Positions 28,420 to 38,112 of a stretch of DNA of 64,000 nt are shown in pieces; the stretch's first letter is position 1; the number at the start of each line of letters is the position of its first letter. Source of the DNA: an uncultured Pseudodesulfovibrio sp. Its GTDB lineage: Bacteria; Desulfobacterota; Desulfovibrionia; Desulfovibrionales; Desulfovibrionaceae. The stretch spans positions 692,001-756,000 of the forward strand of contig NZ_OY782498.1 in NCBI RefSeq assembly GCF_963677845.1. Direction: 5' to 3'. The notes under the pieces are model-generated. The model ran no database searches and was not told where the DNA came from. It was given only the letters and a program-made list of their open reading frames with translations. Position numbers and translations under genes: made by a program.

Positions 28420-28832
28420 TGCTTGCTCCAAAAAGAGTAAAATTCAGAAAGCGGCAGAAAGGCCGCCTCAGAGGCAAGGCCCAACGGGGTAACAGTGTGT
28501 CCTTCGGCGATATCGGCCTGAAGGCATTGGAGCACGGAAAGATTACAGCCCAGCAAATCGAATCCGCTCGTGTCGCTATCATGCGTCACATCAAGCGCGG
28601 CGGTAAAGTCTGGATTCGCATCTTCCCTGATTTCCCCGTCACCTCCAAGCCCGCGGAAGTCCGTATGGGTAAGGGTAAAGGCGCACCCGATGGTTGGGTT
28701 GCACCGGTGAAACCGGGTCGTATCATGTACGAAGTTAAAGGCGTTGACATCGAACTGGCTAAGGAAGCACTCAAGCGTGCTTCTTACAAGCTGCCGATCA
28801 AGACTGCTATCGTTGTGAAGGAGGGTATGTAA
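28419..28832 (+). CDS. rplP: 50S ribosomal protein L16
   Basis: L16 (137 residues) binds near the A site. It begins [16 protein letters not shown] and includes [20 protein letters not shown]. Translation is coupled to rpsC through a one-base overlap and to rpmC, whose ATG directly follows the stop. RmaA/YcfD-type hydroxylation of an L16 arginine is known elsewhere; the [10 protein letters not shown] and [12 protein letters not shown] region is conserved here. Confidence 0.98.
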   Translation: MLAPKRVKFRKRQKGRLRGKAQRGNSVSFGDIGLKALEHGKITAQQIESARVAIMRHIKRGGKVWIRIFPDFPVTSKPAEVRMGKGKGAPDGWVAPVKPGRIMYEVKGVDIELAKEALKRASYKLPIKTAIVVKEGM

Positions 28833-29027
28833 ATGCTGACTTCCAAGGAACTTCGTGAACTGGATGACGCCAAATTGAACGAGAAGCTGACCGAGTCCCG
28901 ACAGGAGTTGTTTTCCATGCGTTTCAAGCATGCTACAGCTCAGCTCGAGAACACCCAGCATCTCTCCGGCGTCAAAAAGACTATCGCCCGTATCCTGACT
29001 ATTCAGCGGGAACGACAGGGAGCGTAG
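28833..29027 (+). CDS. rpmC: 50S ribosomal protein L29
   Basis: A small helical protein (64 residues) at the tunnel exit next to L23. TSKELRELDDAKLNEKL and FSMRFKHATAQLENT are the family signature segments. It starts directly after the rplP stop and is followed four bases later by rpsQ, in standard order. Confidence 0.97.
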   Translation: MLTSKELRELDDAKLNEKLTESRQELFSMRFKHATAQLENTQHLSGVKKTIARILTIQRERQGA

Positions 29028-29031
29028 AGAA

Positions 29032-29298
29032 ATGGCTGAGTTTAAATACCAAGGCAACAAGCGTGTGCTCACCGGTCTGGTGATCTCCGACAAGGCTGAC
29101 AAAACCATTGTCGTCCGCGTCGAGACCCTGGTGAAGCATCCGCTGCTGAAGAAGTACATTCGCCGCCGCAAGAAATTCATGGCCCATGATCCGGCTAATG
29201 ATTGTGGTGTTGGCGACAAGGTGCAGATTGTCGAATCGAGGCCCATGTCCCGCCGTAAACGGTGGCATTTGGTGCAAATTCTCGAAAAGGCCGTCTAG
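29032..29298 (+). CDS. rpsQ: 30S ribosomal protein S17
   Basis: S17 (88 residues) is an OB-fold 16S rRNA-binding protein. The [19 protein letters not shown] segment and the [19 protein letters not shown] segment are canonical. The start is ATG 29032. The gap to rplN is 14 bases and contains TAGGAGG. Confidence 0.98.
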   Translation: MAEFKYQGNKRVLTGLVISDKADKTIVVRVETLVKHPLLKKYIRRRKKFMAHDPANDCGVGDKVQIVESRPMSRRKRWHLVQILEKAV

Positions 29299-29312
29299 GT
29301 TTAGGAGGAAAC

Positions 29313-29681
29313 ATGATACAAGTTGAATCCAGACTCGACGTTGCTGACAACTCCGGGGCCAAACAGGTCCTGTGCATCAAGGTTCTTGGTGGTTCCAAGC
29401 GCCGTTACGCCAGCGTCGGTGATATTATTGTAGTGTCCGTCAAAGAAGCCATGCCCCATTCCAAAGTGAAGAAGGGCTCGGTTATGAAGGCGGTTGTCGT
29501 TCGCACGAAGAAGGAACTTGGTCGTCCCGACGGTTCCTACATCAAGTTCGACAACAATTCCGCTGTGCTGCTTAACGCTAACATGGACCCCGTCGGTACC
29601 CGTATTTTCGGACCCGTGGCTCGTGAATTGCGTGCAGCCGGTTTCATGAAGATCGTTTCCCTCGCCCCCGAGGTCCTGTAA
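29313..29681 (+). CDS. rplN: 50S ribosomal protein L14
   Basis: L14 (122 residues, the standard length) lies at the subunit interface and is the docking site for RsfS. It begins [17 protein letters not shown] and contains the [19 protein letters not shown] signature. The ATG at 29313 follows a strong TAGGAGGAA; the frame open upstream of it is an rpsQ shadow. Confidence 0.98.
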   Translation: MIQVESRLDVADNSGAKQVLCIKVLGGSKRRYASVGDIIVVSVKEAMPHSKVKKGSVMKAVVVRTKKELGRPDGSYIKFDNNSAVLLNANMDPVGTRIFGPVARELRAAGFMKIVSLAPEVL

Positions 29682-29691
29682 GGATATGATG

Positions 29692-30012
29692 ATGAAGACT
29701 AAAATTCGCAAAGACGACAAAGTCATGGTCATCGCCGGAAAGGACAAGGGTAAGATCGGTAAGGTGTTGAAGATTCTCAAGAAGCAGGACAAAGTCCTGG
29801 TTGAGAAGGTGAACATGGTCCAGCGCCACACCAAAGCCAACCCCTATGCCCAGCAACCCGGCGGTATCATCGAGAAGGAAGCCCCGATTCATGTATCCAA
29901 TGTGGCTGTTGTTTGCGATGCATGCACCAAGCCCACGCGGGTCGGGTACAAGAAGACTGAAGATGGAAAGAAGGTTCGCTTCTGCAAGAAGTGCAACGAA
30001 ACCTTCAAGTAG
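29692..30012 (+). CDS. rplX: 50S ribosomal protein L24
   Basis: L24 (106 residues) is an early assembly protein. A KOW motif ([19 protein letters not shown]) starts the protein. The C-terminal half carries two cysteine pairs, CDAC and CKKC, that form a zinc-ribbon-like end found in many bacterial L24 proteins. Three ATG codons lie in a row at 29686, 29689 and 29692; the last has the proper distance from AAGGA, so I chose it. Confidence 0.96.
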   Translation: MKTKIRKDDKVMVIAGKDKGKIGKVLKILKKQDKVLVEKVNMVQRHTKANPYAQQPGGIIEKEAPIHVSNVAVVCDACTKPTRVGYKKTEDGKKVRFCKKCNETFK

Positions 30013-30020
30013 GTATCAGT

Positions 30021-30560
30021 ATGACACGTCTCGAGACAGTATATAATGAAAAGGTCGTCCCCGAGCTCCAGAAGGAGTACGGTTATTCCTCTTCCATGGA
30101 GATTCCTCGTATGACGAAGATCTCCTTGAACATCGGACTTGGTGAAGCGAGCCAGAATAGCAAGCTCATCGAACCCGCTGCCGAGGAATTGACCGCAATC
30201 GCAGGCCAGAAGGCCGTTGTCACTCTGGCAAAGAAATCCATCGCACAGTTCAAGCTGCGCGAAGGTATGCCGGTAGGCACTCGCGTGACTTTGCGCGGCG
30301 ATGCAATGTGGGATTTTTATGACAAGCTCGTGAGCTTTGCTCTGCCCCGTGTCCGCGACTTTCGCGGTATCCCCGATCGTGGTTTTGACGGTCGTGGTAA
30401 CTTCACAATGGGCATCAAGGAACACACCATCTTCCCTGAGCTTGACATCGATAGAGTTGAGATGGTGAAGGGCATGAACGTGACAGTGTGCACGACCGCT
30501 AAGACAGATAAAGAAGGCAAGTCCCTTCTGGATCTGCTCGGTATGCCCTTTAAAAAGTAG
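30021..30560 (+). CDS. rplE: 50S ribosomal protein L5
   Basis: L5 (179 residues, the standard length) binds 5S rRNA and contacts the P-site tRNA. It begins [16 protein letters not shown] and contains [12 protein letters not shown], the [12 protein letters not shown] region and the [16 protein letters not shown] loop. The ATG at 30021 gives this length; the open frame continues ten codons upstream over rplX without similarity. Confidence 0.98.
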   Translation: MTRLETVYNEKVVPELQKEYGYSSSMEIPRMTKISLNIGLGEASQNSKLIEPAAEELTAIAGQKAVVTLAKKSIAQFKLREGMPVGTRVTLRGDAMWDFYDKLVSFALPRVRDFRGIPDRGFDGRGNFTMGIKEHTIFPELDIDRVEMVKGMNVTVCTTAKTDKEGKSLLDLLGMPFKK

Positions 30561-30571
30561 GAGGACGGAAA

Positions 30572-30757
30572 GTGGCCAAAACAAGCTTACGTGTTAAGGC
30601 ACGCCGCAAACCCAAGTTCAAGGTCCGCGCATACAATCGTTGTCCGATTTGTGGCCGTCCTCGGGCTTTTCTGAGGCGCTACGGCATTTGTCGTATTTGC
30701 TTCCGTAACAAGGCTCTCGCTGGTGAACTTCCCGGCGTCCGCAAGGCGAGCTGGTAA
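30572..30757 (+). CDS. rpsZ: 30S ribosomal protein S14, zinc-binding type
   Basis: A 61-residue S14 of the short, zinc-binding (type Z) class. Two CxxC pairs, CPICGRP and CRICF, hold the metal. The start is GTG 30572, with GGAGGAC upstream. The gene may also be called rpsN. No long zinc-free paralogue is seen in this window. Confidence 0.97.
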   Translation: MAKTSLRVKARRKPKFKVRAYNRCPICGRPRAFLRRYGICRICFRNKALAGELPGVRKASW

Positions 30758-30772
30758 TTAAGGAGAATTGAA

Positions 30773-31156
30773 ATGGCTGTTGTTGATCCTGTAGCCGACA
30801 TGTTGACCCGCATCCGGAATGCGTATGGTGCATATCATAATGATGTTGCCATCCCGACTTCCAAGATGAAGTCTTCCATCGCGGGTATTTTGAAGGAAGA
30901 AGGTTATATCACCGACTACGCTGTCGAGGACAGGGACATCAGTATTACCCTCAAGTACGTTGACGGAAAACCGTTGGTTACTGGCCTGAAAAAGGTCAGT
31001 AAACCCGGTCGTCGAGTGTACGTAGGTGCATCTGATATCCCCCGAGTCCAGAACGGCATCGGTATTTGTATCGTGTCCACATCCAAAGGGTTGCTCGAAG
31101 GCGCCAAGGCCAAAGAGGCCAACGTCGGCGGCGAGCTTCTCTGCGAAATCTGGTAA
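30773..31156 (+). CDS. rpsH: 30S ribosomal protein S8
   Basis: S8 (127 residues) binds helix 21 of 16S rRNA and in E. coli represses the spc operon. The N-terminal DPVADMLTRIRNA and the C-terminal region with VSTSKGLLEGAKAKEANVGG are diagnostic. AAGGAG precedes the ATG. It lies in the spc order rpsZ-rpsH-rplF. Confidence 0.98.
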   Translation: MAVVDPVADMLTRIRNAYGAYHNDVAIPTSKMKSSIAGILKEEGYITDYAVEDRDISITLKYVDGKPLVTGLKKVSKPGRRVYVGASDIPRVQNGIGICIVSTSKGLLEGAKAKEANVGGELLCEIW

Positions 31157-31168
31157 AGAGGTTCCACT

Positions 31169-31705
31169 ATGTCTCGTATAGGAAAGAATCCCATCGACAT
31201 CCCCTCGGGTGTTGAGGTATCTGTTGGAGCCTCCGAGATCCAGGTTAAGGGCCCTAAGGGGACCTTGCAGACTCCGGTCCACCCGACCGTTGAGTATAAG
31301 ATCGAGGATGGCAAGGTGTATGTCTCCCGCATTGATGATTCCCGTCAGGCGCGCGGTCAGCATGGTCTTCGTAGGACCTTGCTTGCCAACTGCGTTGATG
31401 GCGTGACCAAGGGCTTTGCTAAGACCTTGGAAGTTATCGGTGTAGGTTACAAGGTGTCCGTGCAGGGCAAAAAAATCGTTCTCAATGTCGGATTTTCACA
31501 TCCGGTAGAGTTCGATCTGCCTGCCGGTCTCGAAGCTAAGGCGGAAGGCATTAAGCTGACCATCGAAGGCCTCGATAAGCAGCTTGTCGGAGAAGTCGCG
31601 GCACAAATCCGCCGCGTGCGTCCGCCGGAACCCTACAAGGGCAAGGGCATCAAGTACGCTGACGAATACATCCGCCGCAAGGCTGGTAAGTCCGGCGCTA
31701 AGTAG
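31169..31705 (+). CDS. rplF: 50S ribosomal protein L6
   Basis: L6 (178 residues) consists of two similar domains near the factor-binding site. It starts MSRIGKNPIDIPSGVEV. The C-terminal signature RRVRPPEPYKGKGIKYADE is complete. The start has a GAGG site. Rapid succession with rpsH and rplR (gaps of 12 and 11 bases) fits one transcript. Confidence 0.98.
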   Translation: MSRIGKNPIDIPSGVEVSVGASEIQVKGPKGTLQTPVHPTVEYKIEDGKVYVSRIDDSRQARGQHGLRRTLLANCVDGVTKGFAKTLEVIGVGYKVSVQGKKIVLNVGFSHPVEFDLPAGLEAKAEGIKLTIEGLDKQLVGEVAAQIRRVRPPEPYKGKGIKYADEYIRRKAGKSGAK

Positions 31706-31716
31706 GGGTATAAGTC

Positions 31717-32076
31717 ATGAGTAAAAGCAAGAATGCACAGAGGCTTCTTCGGAAGCCCCGCATCAGAAAGAAAATATCCGGTACTGAAGTTCGCCCTCGT
31801 TTGGTCGTCTATCGTTCCAACCAGCATCTTTATGCCCAGTTGATCGATGACGTGAACGGCGTGACTCTGGCCTCCGCAAGCACTCAGGTGCTGAACAAGG
31901 ACGGCGAGACTCTCAAGGCAAACAAGGATTCTGCAACCAAGGTTGGCAAGGCTATAGCCGAAGCCGCTCTGGCAAAGAAAATCGAATCCTGTGTCTTCGA
32001 CCGGAGTGGTTACATCTATCACGGCAAGGTAAAAGCTCTTGCCGACGGCGCCCGTGAAGCCGGGCTTAAATTCTAG
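31717..32076 (+). CDS. rplR: 50S ribosomal protein L18
   Basis: L18 (119 residues) binds 5S rRNA with L5. [20 protein letters not shown] is the family core, and the end [17 protein letters not shown] is canonical. The ATG is preceded by AGGGG. The basic N-terminal tail contacts rRNA. Confidence 0.98.
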   Translation: MSKSKNAQRLLRKPRIRKKISGTEVRPRLVVYRSNQHLYAQLIDDVNGVTLASASTQVLNKDGETLKANKDSATKVGKAIAEAALAKKIESCVFDRSGYIYHGKVKALADGAREAGLKF

Positions 32077-32093
32077 GTAGCTAGGAAAGAACA

Positions 32094-32585
32094 ATGGAAC
32101 AGAATGATAGTGGATTGATTGAAAAAATCGTCTACCTCAATCGCGTCGCCAAGGTTGTCAAGGGTGGCCGCCGTTTCAGCTTCAGCTGCCTGGTGGTCGT
32201 CGGAGACGGTGAAGGTGGAGTCGGATACGGTCTGGGTAAGGCCAACGAAGTGCCTGAAGCCATCCGCAAGGCGTCTGAACGCGCCAAGAAGAACATGATT
32301 AATGTTCCTCTGCTGGACGGAACCCTGCCGTATGAGGTTTTGGGACGCTACGGTGCAGGCCGCGTTATGCTGAAGCCTGCTAGCCGTGGTACTGGTATTA
32401 TTGCTGGTGGTCCCGTTCGTGCGATCATGGAAGCCGTTGGCGTCCATGACATCCTGACCAAGGCTATTGGCACCAATAATCCGCACAACGTGCTGCGTGC
32501 CACCATGGCTGGTCTGGAGTCCCTGCGGAGTGCCGAGGAAATGACCGCCCTGCGCGGTGTCCCGGTATCTACGCCGAGAAAGTAA
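32094..32585 (+). CDS. rpsE: 30S ribosomal protein S5
   Basis: S5 (163 residues) helps maintain decoding accuracy and lines the mRNA entry. The double-stranded-RNA-binding half begins [18 protein letters not shown], the spectinomycin loop region [14 protein letters not shown] follows, and the C-terminal half contains [18 protein letters not shown]. The start is ATG 32094. Confidence 0.98.
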   Translation: MEQNDSGLIEKIVYLNRVAKVVKGGRRFSFSCLVVVGDGEGGVGYGLGKANEVPEAIRKASERAKKNMINVPLLDGTLPYEVLGRYGAGRVMLKPASRGTGIIAGGPVRAIMEAVGVHDILTKAIGTNNPHNVLRATMAGLESLRSAEEMTALRGVPVSTPRK

Positions 32586-32596
32586 AGGAGATCGCC

Positions 32597-32767
32597 GTGA
32601 TTAAAGTAAAACAGATCAAAAGCAAGATCGCGTGCAAGCCTGACCAGGTCAAAACCCTGGAAGCATTGGGCTTGCGTCGCATCAGCCAGGTCAAAGAACA
32701 CGAAGATACTCCGGTTATTCGTGGTATGATCTACAAGGTCAGACACCTGGTGGAGGTAGTAGAATAA
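32597..32767 (+). CDS. rpmD: 50S ribosomal protein L30
   Basis: A 56-residue protein that fits L30: [19 protein letters not shown], then LGLRRI and the C-terminal [14 protein letters not shown]. It starts at GTG 32597 after AAAGGAG. The stop overlaps the rplO ATG by one base (TAATG). It lies between rpsE and rplO, as in most spc operons. Confidence 0.95.
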   Translation: MIKVKQIKSKIACKPDQVKTLEALGLRRISQVKEHEDTPVIRGMIYKVRHLVEVVE

Positions 32768-33213
32768 TGAAACTGCATGAACTCTACGCCTTCCCGGAAG
32801 AATATAAGAATCGTAAGCGCATTGGTCGTGGTTCCGGTTCCGGTTGGGGTAAAACCTCCGGTAAGGGCCACAAGGGTCAGAACGCCCGCTCCGGCGGTGG
32901 CGTTCGTCCCGGCTTCGAAGGTGGACAGATGCCTCTGGCACGTCGTCTGCCCAAGCGTGGATTCAAGAATCCCTTCCGTGAAGAGTACCAAGCTGTGAAC
33001 GTTGGTCGCCTTATGGCCATGTTCGAAGGCAAGGACGAAATCACCCTGAGCGACATGTATGAACGTGGTGTTGTTGAGAACAATGCTCCGGTCAAAGTCC
33101 TCGGAACCGGTGATGTCGCGAAGGCAGTGACCATTGAAGCACATCGCTTCAGTGCGTCTGCAGCCGAGAAGATTGCCAAGGCCGGCGGTACCGCCAAGGC
33201 CATTGAAGCCTAA
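32767..33213 (+). CDS. rplO: 50S ribosomal protein L15
   Basis: L15 (148 residues) is a late assembly protein. The glycine-rich N-terminal RNA-binding region ([20 protein letters not shown], then [14 protein letters not shown]) is typical. Its start is coupled to the rpmD stop. secY follows after 26 bases. Confidence 0.98.
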   Translation: MKLHELYAFPEEYKNRKRIGRGSGSGWGKTSGKGHKGQNARSGGGVRPGFEGGQMPLARRLPKRGFKNPFREEYQAVNVGRLMAMFEGKDEITLSDMYERGVVENNAPVKVLGTGDVAKAVTIEAHRFSASAAEKIAKAGGTAKAIEA

Positions 33214-33239
33214 CTCTATACTCGAAGGGTATTGATACG

Positions 33240-34550
33240 ATGTCAGGAGTTGATAATATTGCCCGGTTGCCAGAGTTGCGTAACAAGCTGCTCTGGACGT
33301 TCGCACTGCTTGCTGTCTACCGGATGGGCATCCATATACCTATTCCCGGCGTCGACAGTGCGGCTCTGACGGAGTTCTTCGCTCAGGCGCAGAACACCCT
33401 CTTCGGGATATTCGATATGTTCTCGGGCGGTGGACTGTCCAACATGTCCATCTTCGCACTGGGCATCATGCCCTACATTTCGGCCTCAATTATTCTTCAG
33501 CTCCTGACCGTTGTGTCTCCTGAGTTGAAGCGCCTCCAGAAGGAGGAAGGTGAGGCCGGAAGAAAAAAAATTACCCAGTACACAAGGTACGGGACAGTTC
33601 TCATTACCATTGTGCAAGGCTTTGCCATTGCCACTGGTCTTGAGTCCATGAGCAGCCCCACGGGCGCGCCCATGGTGCTGTTTTCCGGCATCGGGTTCAA
33701 GTTGATGACCATCTTGACCTTGACCGCCGGCACCGTTTTCCTGATGTGGTTGGGTGAGCAAATGACTGAAAAGGGGATCGGAAACGGTATCTCCCTGATC
33801 ATCTACGCAGGTATTATTGCGGGCCTTCCAGCTGCAGTGATCAATACCATTCAGTTGATGACCGTGGGCGAAATCACCCTGTTCATCCTTCTTTTCCTCG
33901 TGATAGTGATGGTTGCCACATTGGCTTTCATTGTTTTCATGGAAAGAGGACAGCGCAGAATACCGATTCACTATGCCAAGCGTCAGCAAGGACGTCGCAT
34001 GTTTGGTGGGCAGACTACGCATCTGCCTTTGAAGATCAACACCGCTGGTGTTATTCCGCCGATCTTTGCTTCTTCTATCCTGATGTTCCCTGCAACACTC
34101 GCTCAGTTCTCGAACAATGAGTTCTTGCAGGATTTTGCAGCCTTCATGAGTCCGACTTCCATTGTTTACAACTTGTTGTTCATTGGAATTATCATATTCT
34201 TCTGCTACTTCTATACGGCGATCATGTTTGATCCCAAGGGTATTGCAGAGAATATTCAAAAGCAGGGTGGCTTTATCCCGGGCATTCGTCCAGGTAATCG
34301 CACTCGTGAGTACATTGATAGAGTGCTGGCCCGCATTACGTTGTGGGGAGCCTTCTATGTATCTGCGGTCTGCGTGCTTCCCATGTTTTTGATTAGTAAG
34401 TTTAGTGTGCCGTTTTATTTCGGCGGAACTTCACTTCTGATCGTGGTCGGCGTGGCCATGGACTTCATGGGGCAGGTCGAGTCTTATCTGATCTCTCGTC
34501 AATACGAGGGGCTGATGGGCAAGGCAGGCAAATTGAAGGGCAGGCACTAG
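33240..34550 (+). CDS. secY: preprotein translocase subunit SecY
   Basis: SecY is the pore subunit of the Sec translocon in the inner membrane. The 436-residue protein has ten hydrophobic helices. Plug and pore regions are recognisable from VDSAALTEFFAQ and FDMFSGGGLSNMSIFALGIMPYI, the latter quoted in part. The cytoplasmic loop near residue 240 (ERGQRRIPIHYAKRQQGRR) is where ribosomes and SecA bind. The start is ATG 33240. map follows after two bases. Confidence 0.98.
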   Translation: MSGVDNIARLPELRNKLLWTFALLAVYRMGIHIPIPGVDSAALTEFFAQAQNTLFGIFDMFSGGGLSNMSIFALGIMPYISASIILQLLTVVSPELKRLQKEEGEAGRKKITQYTRYGTVLITIVQGFAIATGLESMSSPTGAPMVLFSGIGFKLMTILTLTAGTVFLMWLGEQMTEKGIGNGISLIIYAGIIAGLPAAVINTIQLMTVGEITLFILLFLVIVMVATLAFIVFMERGQRRIPIHYAKRQQGRRMFGGQTTHLPLKINTAGVIPPIFASSILMFPATLAQFSNNEFLQDFAAFMSPTSIVYNLLFIGIIIFFCYFYTAIMFDPKGIAENIQKQGGFIPGIRPGNRTREYIDRVLARITLWGAFYVSAVCVLPMFLISKFSVPFYFGGTSLLIVVGVAMDFMGQVESYLISRQYEGLMGKAGKLKGRH

Positions 34551-34552
34551 CC

Positions 34553-35323
34553 TTGAAAAAGTTTAGGGGTGTCTTCCTCAAAAATGATAAAGAGATTGGC
34601 CTCATGCGTGAGGCCAATCGCATTGTTTCCACCATTCTTGATGAGTTGGCAGAGAACGTCAAACCTGGCGTTTCCACCATGCTTTTTGAGGATATTTGTC
34701 GGTCCATGTGCGACCAATATGGCGTACGTCCGGCATTTTTAGGGTACCAAGGTTTTCCTTTTGCCCTATGTTGTTCAGTGAATGAAGAGATAGTACACGG
34801 CTTTCCTTCCAAGGAACGCATTCTGAATGAAGGCGACATTGTCAGTGTTGACATGGGCGTCGTGTATGAAGGGTTTTACGGAGATTCTGCGAGGACCTTT
34901 GCGGTTGGAGCAGTTTCTGACGAAGCGAAAAAGCTTATGGACGTAACCCGAGAGTCTCTTTATAAGGGTATTGATAAAGCCGTTCCCGGCAACAACTTGT
35001 ATGATATCTCCGCGGCAATACAGTCATACGTTGAAGGGTTCGGTTTTGGTATAGTCCGTCGTTTTGTAGGACACGGGATCGGCAGTCATCTCCATGAGAA
35101 GCCTGAGATCCCCAACTTCGTACCCAAGGGCATGCCCGGCGTTCCTCTTAAAGCCGGTATGGTGCTTGCCATTGAGCCGATGGTCACGGTTGGGAGCCAC
35201 GAAGTTGAAGTTCTTGAGGATAAATGGACAGCGGTGACTAAGGACAGGAAACTGTCTGCTCACTTTGAGCACACCATTGCCATTACCTCCGATGGACCGA
35301 TGATATTGAGCTTGTCTGATTAG
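34553..35323 (+). CDS. map: methionine aminopeptidase, type I
   Basis: This enzyme removes the initiator methionine from nascent proteins. The 256 residues contain all metal ligands: D in VDMGVVYEGF, D in GDSART, H in VGHGIG, E in LAIEPM and E in FEHTI, plus the substrate histidine in EEIVHG. The start is TTG 34553, two bases after the secY stop, with no ATG in reach; translation is probably coupled to secY. Neither adk nor infA is present around it, unlike many spc operons. Confidence 0.97.
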   Translation: MKKFRGVFLKNDKEIGLMREANRIVSTILDELAENVKPGVSTMLFEDICRSMCDQYGVRPAFLGYQGFPFALCCSVNEEIVHGFPSKERILNEGDIVSVDMGVVYEGFYGDSARTFAVGAVSDEAKKLMDVTRESLYKGIDKAVPGNNLYDISAAIQSYVEGFGFGIVRRFVGHGIGSHLHEKPEIPNFVPKGMPGVPLKAGMVLAIEPMVTVGSHEVEVLEDKWTAVTKDRKLSAHFEHTIAITSDGPMILSLSD

Positions 35324-35402
35324 CTCCCATGGAGATGGGCAAATTTAGACTTGCTTATTGTCGTAAAACGCTGTAGAAAACACAGCTTCGTTTAAAAGGC
35401 CA

Positions 35403-35416
35403 CCCCCGAATGGGGG
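35403..35416 (+). other. small G-C hairpin between map and rpmJ
   Basis: CCCCC and GGGGG around GAAT form a short stable hairpin without a T run. A weak promoter-like pair (TTGCTT, 17 bases, TAGAAA) lies just upstream at about 35351-35379. It may separate the spc part from the alpha part of the cluster. Confidence 0.3.
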
Positions 35417-35452
35417 CATAGGCATTATTGTATTCAGACAATGGAGATGGTC

Positions 35453-35566
35453 ATGAAAGTAAGACCTTCTGTTAAGAAAATGTGTTCCAAGTGCAAAGTA
35501 ATCAGGCGCAACGGTGTCTTGCGGGTGATCTGTGAGAACCCCCGGCATAAGCAGCGTCAAGGATAG
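35453..35566 (+). CDS. rpmJ: 50S ribosomal protein L36
   Basis: A 37-residue, zinc-binding protein: [17 protein letters not shown], then [13 protein letters not shown]. The three cysteines and one histidine of the zinc site are all present, so this is the C+ form. It starts at ATG 35453 with GGAG nearby and is followed by rpsM after 12 bases. It is easy to overlook because of its size. Confidence 0.97.
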   Translation: MKVRPSVKKMCSKCKVIRRNGVLRVICENPRHKQRQG

Positions 35567-35578
35567 AGGGAAATAACT

Positions 35579-35950
35579 ATGGCACGTATTGCTGGTGTTG
35601 ATCTGCCGAAGAACAAGCGCATTGATGTTGCGCTGACGTACATTTACGGCATCGGCCGGACCATGGCCCTGCAGATTCTCGATACCACGAAAGTGGACTG
35701 GAAGACCAACAGTGATGACCTCACTGCTGAAGAAGTCAGCCAGATTCGTCTCGAGATTGAAAATAACTACAAAGTTGAAGGTGACCTCCGTCGTGAGATC
35801 ACTACCAACATCAAACGTCTGATGGACATCGGCTGCTACCGCGGTCTGCGCCATCGTCGCGGTCTGCCCGTTCGCGGTCAGAAATCCAAGACCAACGCTC
35901 GTACTCGCAAGGGTCCCCGTCGTTCCGTCATGGGCCGCAAGAAGAAATAA
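35579..35950 (+). CDS. rpsM: 30S ribosomal protein S13
   Basis: S13 (123 residues) sits in the 30S head and bridges to the 50S subunit. It starts [20 protein letters not shown]. The C-terminal tail [20 protein letters not shown] reaches the P-site tRNA. It opens the alpha-type block rpsM-rpsK-rpsD-rpoA-rplQ. Confidence 0.98.
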   Translation: MARIAGVDLPKNKRIDVALTYIYGIGRTMALQILDTTKVDWKTNSDDLTAEEVSQIRLEIENNYKVEGDLRREITTNIKRLMDIGCYRGLRHRRGLPVRGQKSKTNARTRKGPRRSVMGRKKK

Positions 35951-36030
35951 GTACGCGACATCGCGAAATATCGCTTTCTGTTTAAGACAGTGAGCGTTTT
36001 ATAGACATTTATTCAACGGAGATTAAGGCA

Positions 36031-36417
36031 ATGGCTAAACCCCGTCGATCTGGGAAGAAGAAAGAGAAGAAGAACATTCCCGTCGGGATTGCCCACGTCA
36101 AAGCCACGTTCAATAACACGATCGTGACTTTTACAGACGTTAAGGGCAATGTCGTCAGTTGGGCTTCCGCAGGCGCTCATTTCAAGGGCTCCCGTAAGTC
36201 CACTCCTTTCGCGGCACAGATGGCAGCAGAATCCGCCGCCAAGCGCGCTCAGGATTCCGGTATGCGTACCGTCGGCATCTACGTCAAGGGCCCCGGCTCT
36301 GGTCGTGAGGCCGCTATGCGCGCCATCAACAACGCAGGCTTCAAGGTTACCTTCATTCGGGACATCACTCCGATTCCCCACAATGGTTGCCGTCCGCCTA
36401 AACGCCGCAGGGTCTAA
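36031..36417 (+). CDS. rpsK: 30S ribosomal protein S11
   Basis: S11 (128 residues) lies on the platform near the mRNA exit. [21 protein letters not shown] and the C-terminal [18 protein letters not shown] are canonical; the latter contains the N-G pair prone to isoaspartate formation in E. coli. The 80-base gap after rpsM shows no clear structure. Confidence 0.98.
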   Translation: MAKPRRSGKKKEKKNIPVGIAHVKATFNNTIVTFTDVKGNVVSWASAGAHFKGSRKSTPFAAQMAAESAAKRAQDSGMRTVGIYVKGPGSGREAAMRAINNAGFKVTFIRDITPIPHNGCRPPKRRRV

Positions 36418-36432
36418 TTAAGGAGAAGTATC

Positions 36433-37059
36433 GTGGCAAGATATACTCAAGCAAAATGCAAGCTGTGCCGTCGCGAGGGAGAAAAGCTCTTCCTCAAGGG
36501 CGATCGCTGCTACACTGATAAGTGCGCTTACGAAAAGCGTCCATACCCACCGGGACACTCCGGCCGCATGCGTCACAAGATGAGCGATTACGCCATCCAG
36601 TTGCGTGAAAAGCAGAAGGTTCGTCGTATGTACGGCGTGCTGGAAGGCCAGTTCCGTATGTACTACCATCGTGCCGACGGCATGAAGGGCGTCACCGGTC
36701 ATAACCTGTTGATGCTCCTCGAACGTCGTCTTGACAACGTGATCTACCGTCTTGGCTATGCCAACTCTCGTGATCAAGCTCGTCAGTTGGTACGTCACGG
36801 CATCTTCAAGCTCAATGGCCGCCGCGTGAACATCCCGTCCATGCAGGTCCAGTCTGAGGACGTCATCGAAGTTCGCGAAGAAGCTCGTAAGATCCCCGTG
36901 ATTAACGAAGCTCAGGAAGTCATTGCCCGCCGCGGTTGTCCTGAATGGTTGGAATCTGACGGTGCCAACTTCAAGGGCACGGTTAAGGCCATGCCGAGCC
37001 GGGAAGATATCCAGTTCCCGATCAACGAGCAGCTTATTGTCGAATTGTACTCCAAGTAA
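36433..37059 (+). CDS. rpsD: 30S ribosomal protein S4
   Basis: S4 (208 residues) nucleates 30S assembly and in E. coli represses the alpha operon. This is the zinc-binding form, with CKLCRREGEK and the CYTDKC pair near the N-terminus. The S4 RNA-binding domain follows, with LERRLDNVIYRLGYANSRDQ. The start is GTG 36433, after AAGGAGAAG. Confidence 0.98.
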   Translation: MARYTQAKCKLCRREGEKLFLKGDRCYTDKCAYEKRPYPPGHSGRMRHKMSDYAIQLREKQKVRRMYGVLEGQFRMYYHRADGMKGVTGHNLLMLLERRLDNVIYRLGYANSRDQARQLVRHGIFKLNGRRVNIPSMQVQSEDVIEVREEARKIPVINEAQEVIARRGCPEWLESDGANFKGTVKAMPSREDIQFPINEQLIVELYSK

Positions 37060-37071
37060 ATAGGGGACTTC

Positions 37072-38112
37072 ATGCTTATTGAGAACGGCGACAAACTCAT
37101 CAACACCCGCAATTGGAGCGAACTGGTCAAGCCTGAGAAATTGGTGCGTGATCCCAAGTCCTCCGAGATGTACGGTAAATTCATCTGTGAACCTCTTGAG
37201 CGCGGTTATGCTACCACTATTGGTAATGCCATGCGCCGGGTTCTTCTTTCCTCTATGCAGGGGTGTGCCATTGTGTCCGCCTCCATTGAGGGAGTACAGC
37301 ATGAGTTCACCACCGTGCCTGGTGTTCTTGAGGACATGACCGAGGTCGTGCTGAACATGAAACTTGTTCGCATGGCAATGACCACGGACGAGCCTCAGCG
37401 CTTGACACTTGAAGCTAACAAGAAGGGCCAGGTTACTGCTGGCATGATTCAGGAAAATCAAAACGTCACAGTTTTGAACAAGGATCAGCTTATTGCCACC
37501 CTGACCGAGAACCGTAGCTTCAAGATGGAGTTGGAAGTCCGCATGGGCAAGGGCTATGTCCCTGCCGACATGCACGAAGGACTGACCGACGAAATCGGCT
37601 CCATGATCCTCGACGCCAGTTACTCCCCAGTCAAGAAGGTCGCATACTCCGTCGAACAGGCGCGTGTCGGCCAGATGACCAACTACGACAAGCTCATTCT
37701 TGAGGTCTGGACCGATGGTTCAGTTTCCCCCGAGGATGCCTGTGCATACAGTGCCAAGATTCTGAAAGAGCAATTGTCCGTCTTCATCAACTTCGATGAA
37801 CTCTCTTCTGAGACTCAGGAAGAAGAAGATGATTCAATTGATCTGAACCCGAACCTCTTCAAGTCCATTGATGAACTCGAACTTTCAGTTCGTGCTACCA
37901 ATTGCTTGAAGGCCGCCAACATTCAGTTGGTTGGTGAACTGGTTCAGCGTACTGAACAAGCCATGTTGAAGACCAAGAACTTTGGTCGTAAATCCTTGGA
38001 CGAGATTCGTCGCGTTTTGGATGCCATGAGCTTGAAATTTGGTATGACGGTTGAGGATTTTGACAAGAAATACCAGGAATGGTTGAAGAGGAAAGAGAAA
38101 AATGAGGCATAG
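37072..38112 (+). CDS. rpoA: RNA polymerase alpha subunit RpoA
   Basis: Alpha dimerises to nucleate RNA polymerase assembly. Its C-terminal domain binds UP elements and activators. The 346-residue protein has the N-terminal domain with [20 protein letters not shown], a linker with an acidic run ([13 protein letters not shown]), and the C-terminal domain with [16 protein letters not shown] and [14 protein letters not shown]. The last 11 bases overlap rplQ. Confidence 0.98.
   Translation: MLIENGDKLINTRNWSELVKPEKLVRDPKSSEMYGKFICEPLERGYATTIGNAMRRVLLSSMQGCAIVSASIEGVQHEFTTVPGVLEDMTEVVLNMKLVRMAMTTDEPQRLTLEANKKGQVTAGMIQENQNVTVLNKDQLIATLTENRSFKMELEVRMGKGYVPADMHEGLTDEIGSMILDASYSPVKKVAYSVEQARVGQMTNYDKLILEVWTDGSVSPEDACAYSAKILKEQLSVFINFDELSSETQEEEDDSIDLNPNLFKSIDELELSVRATNCLKAANIQLVGELVQRTEQAMLKTKNFGRKSLDEIRRVLDAMSLKFGMTVEDFDKKYQEWLKRKEKNEA

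Noticed and set aside
35403-35416. A terminator between map and rpmJ
   Set aside because: The CCCCC/GGGGG hairpin has only five pairs and is not followed by T residues, so I list it only as a small hairpin.
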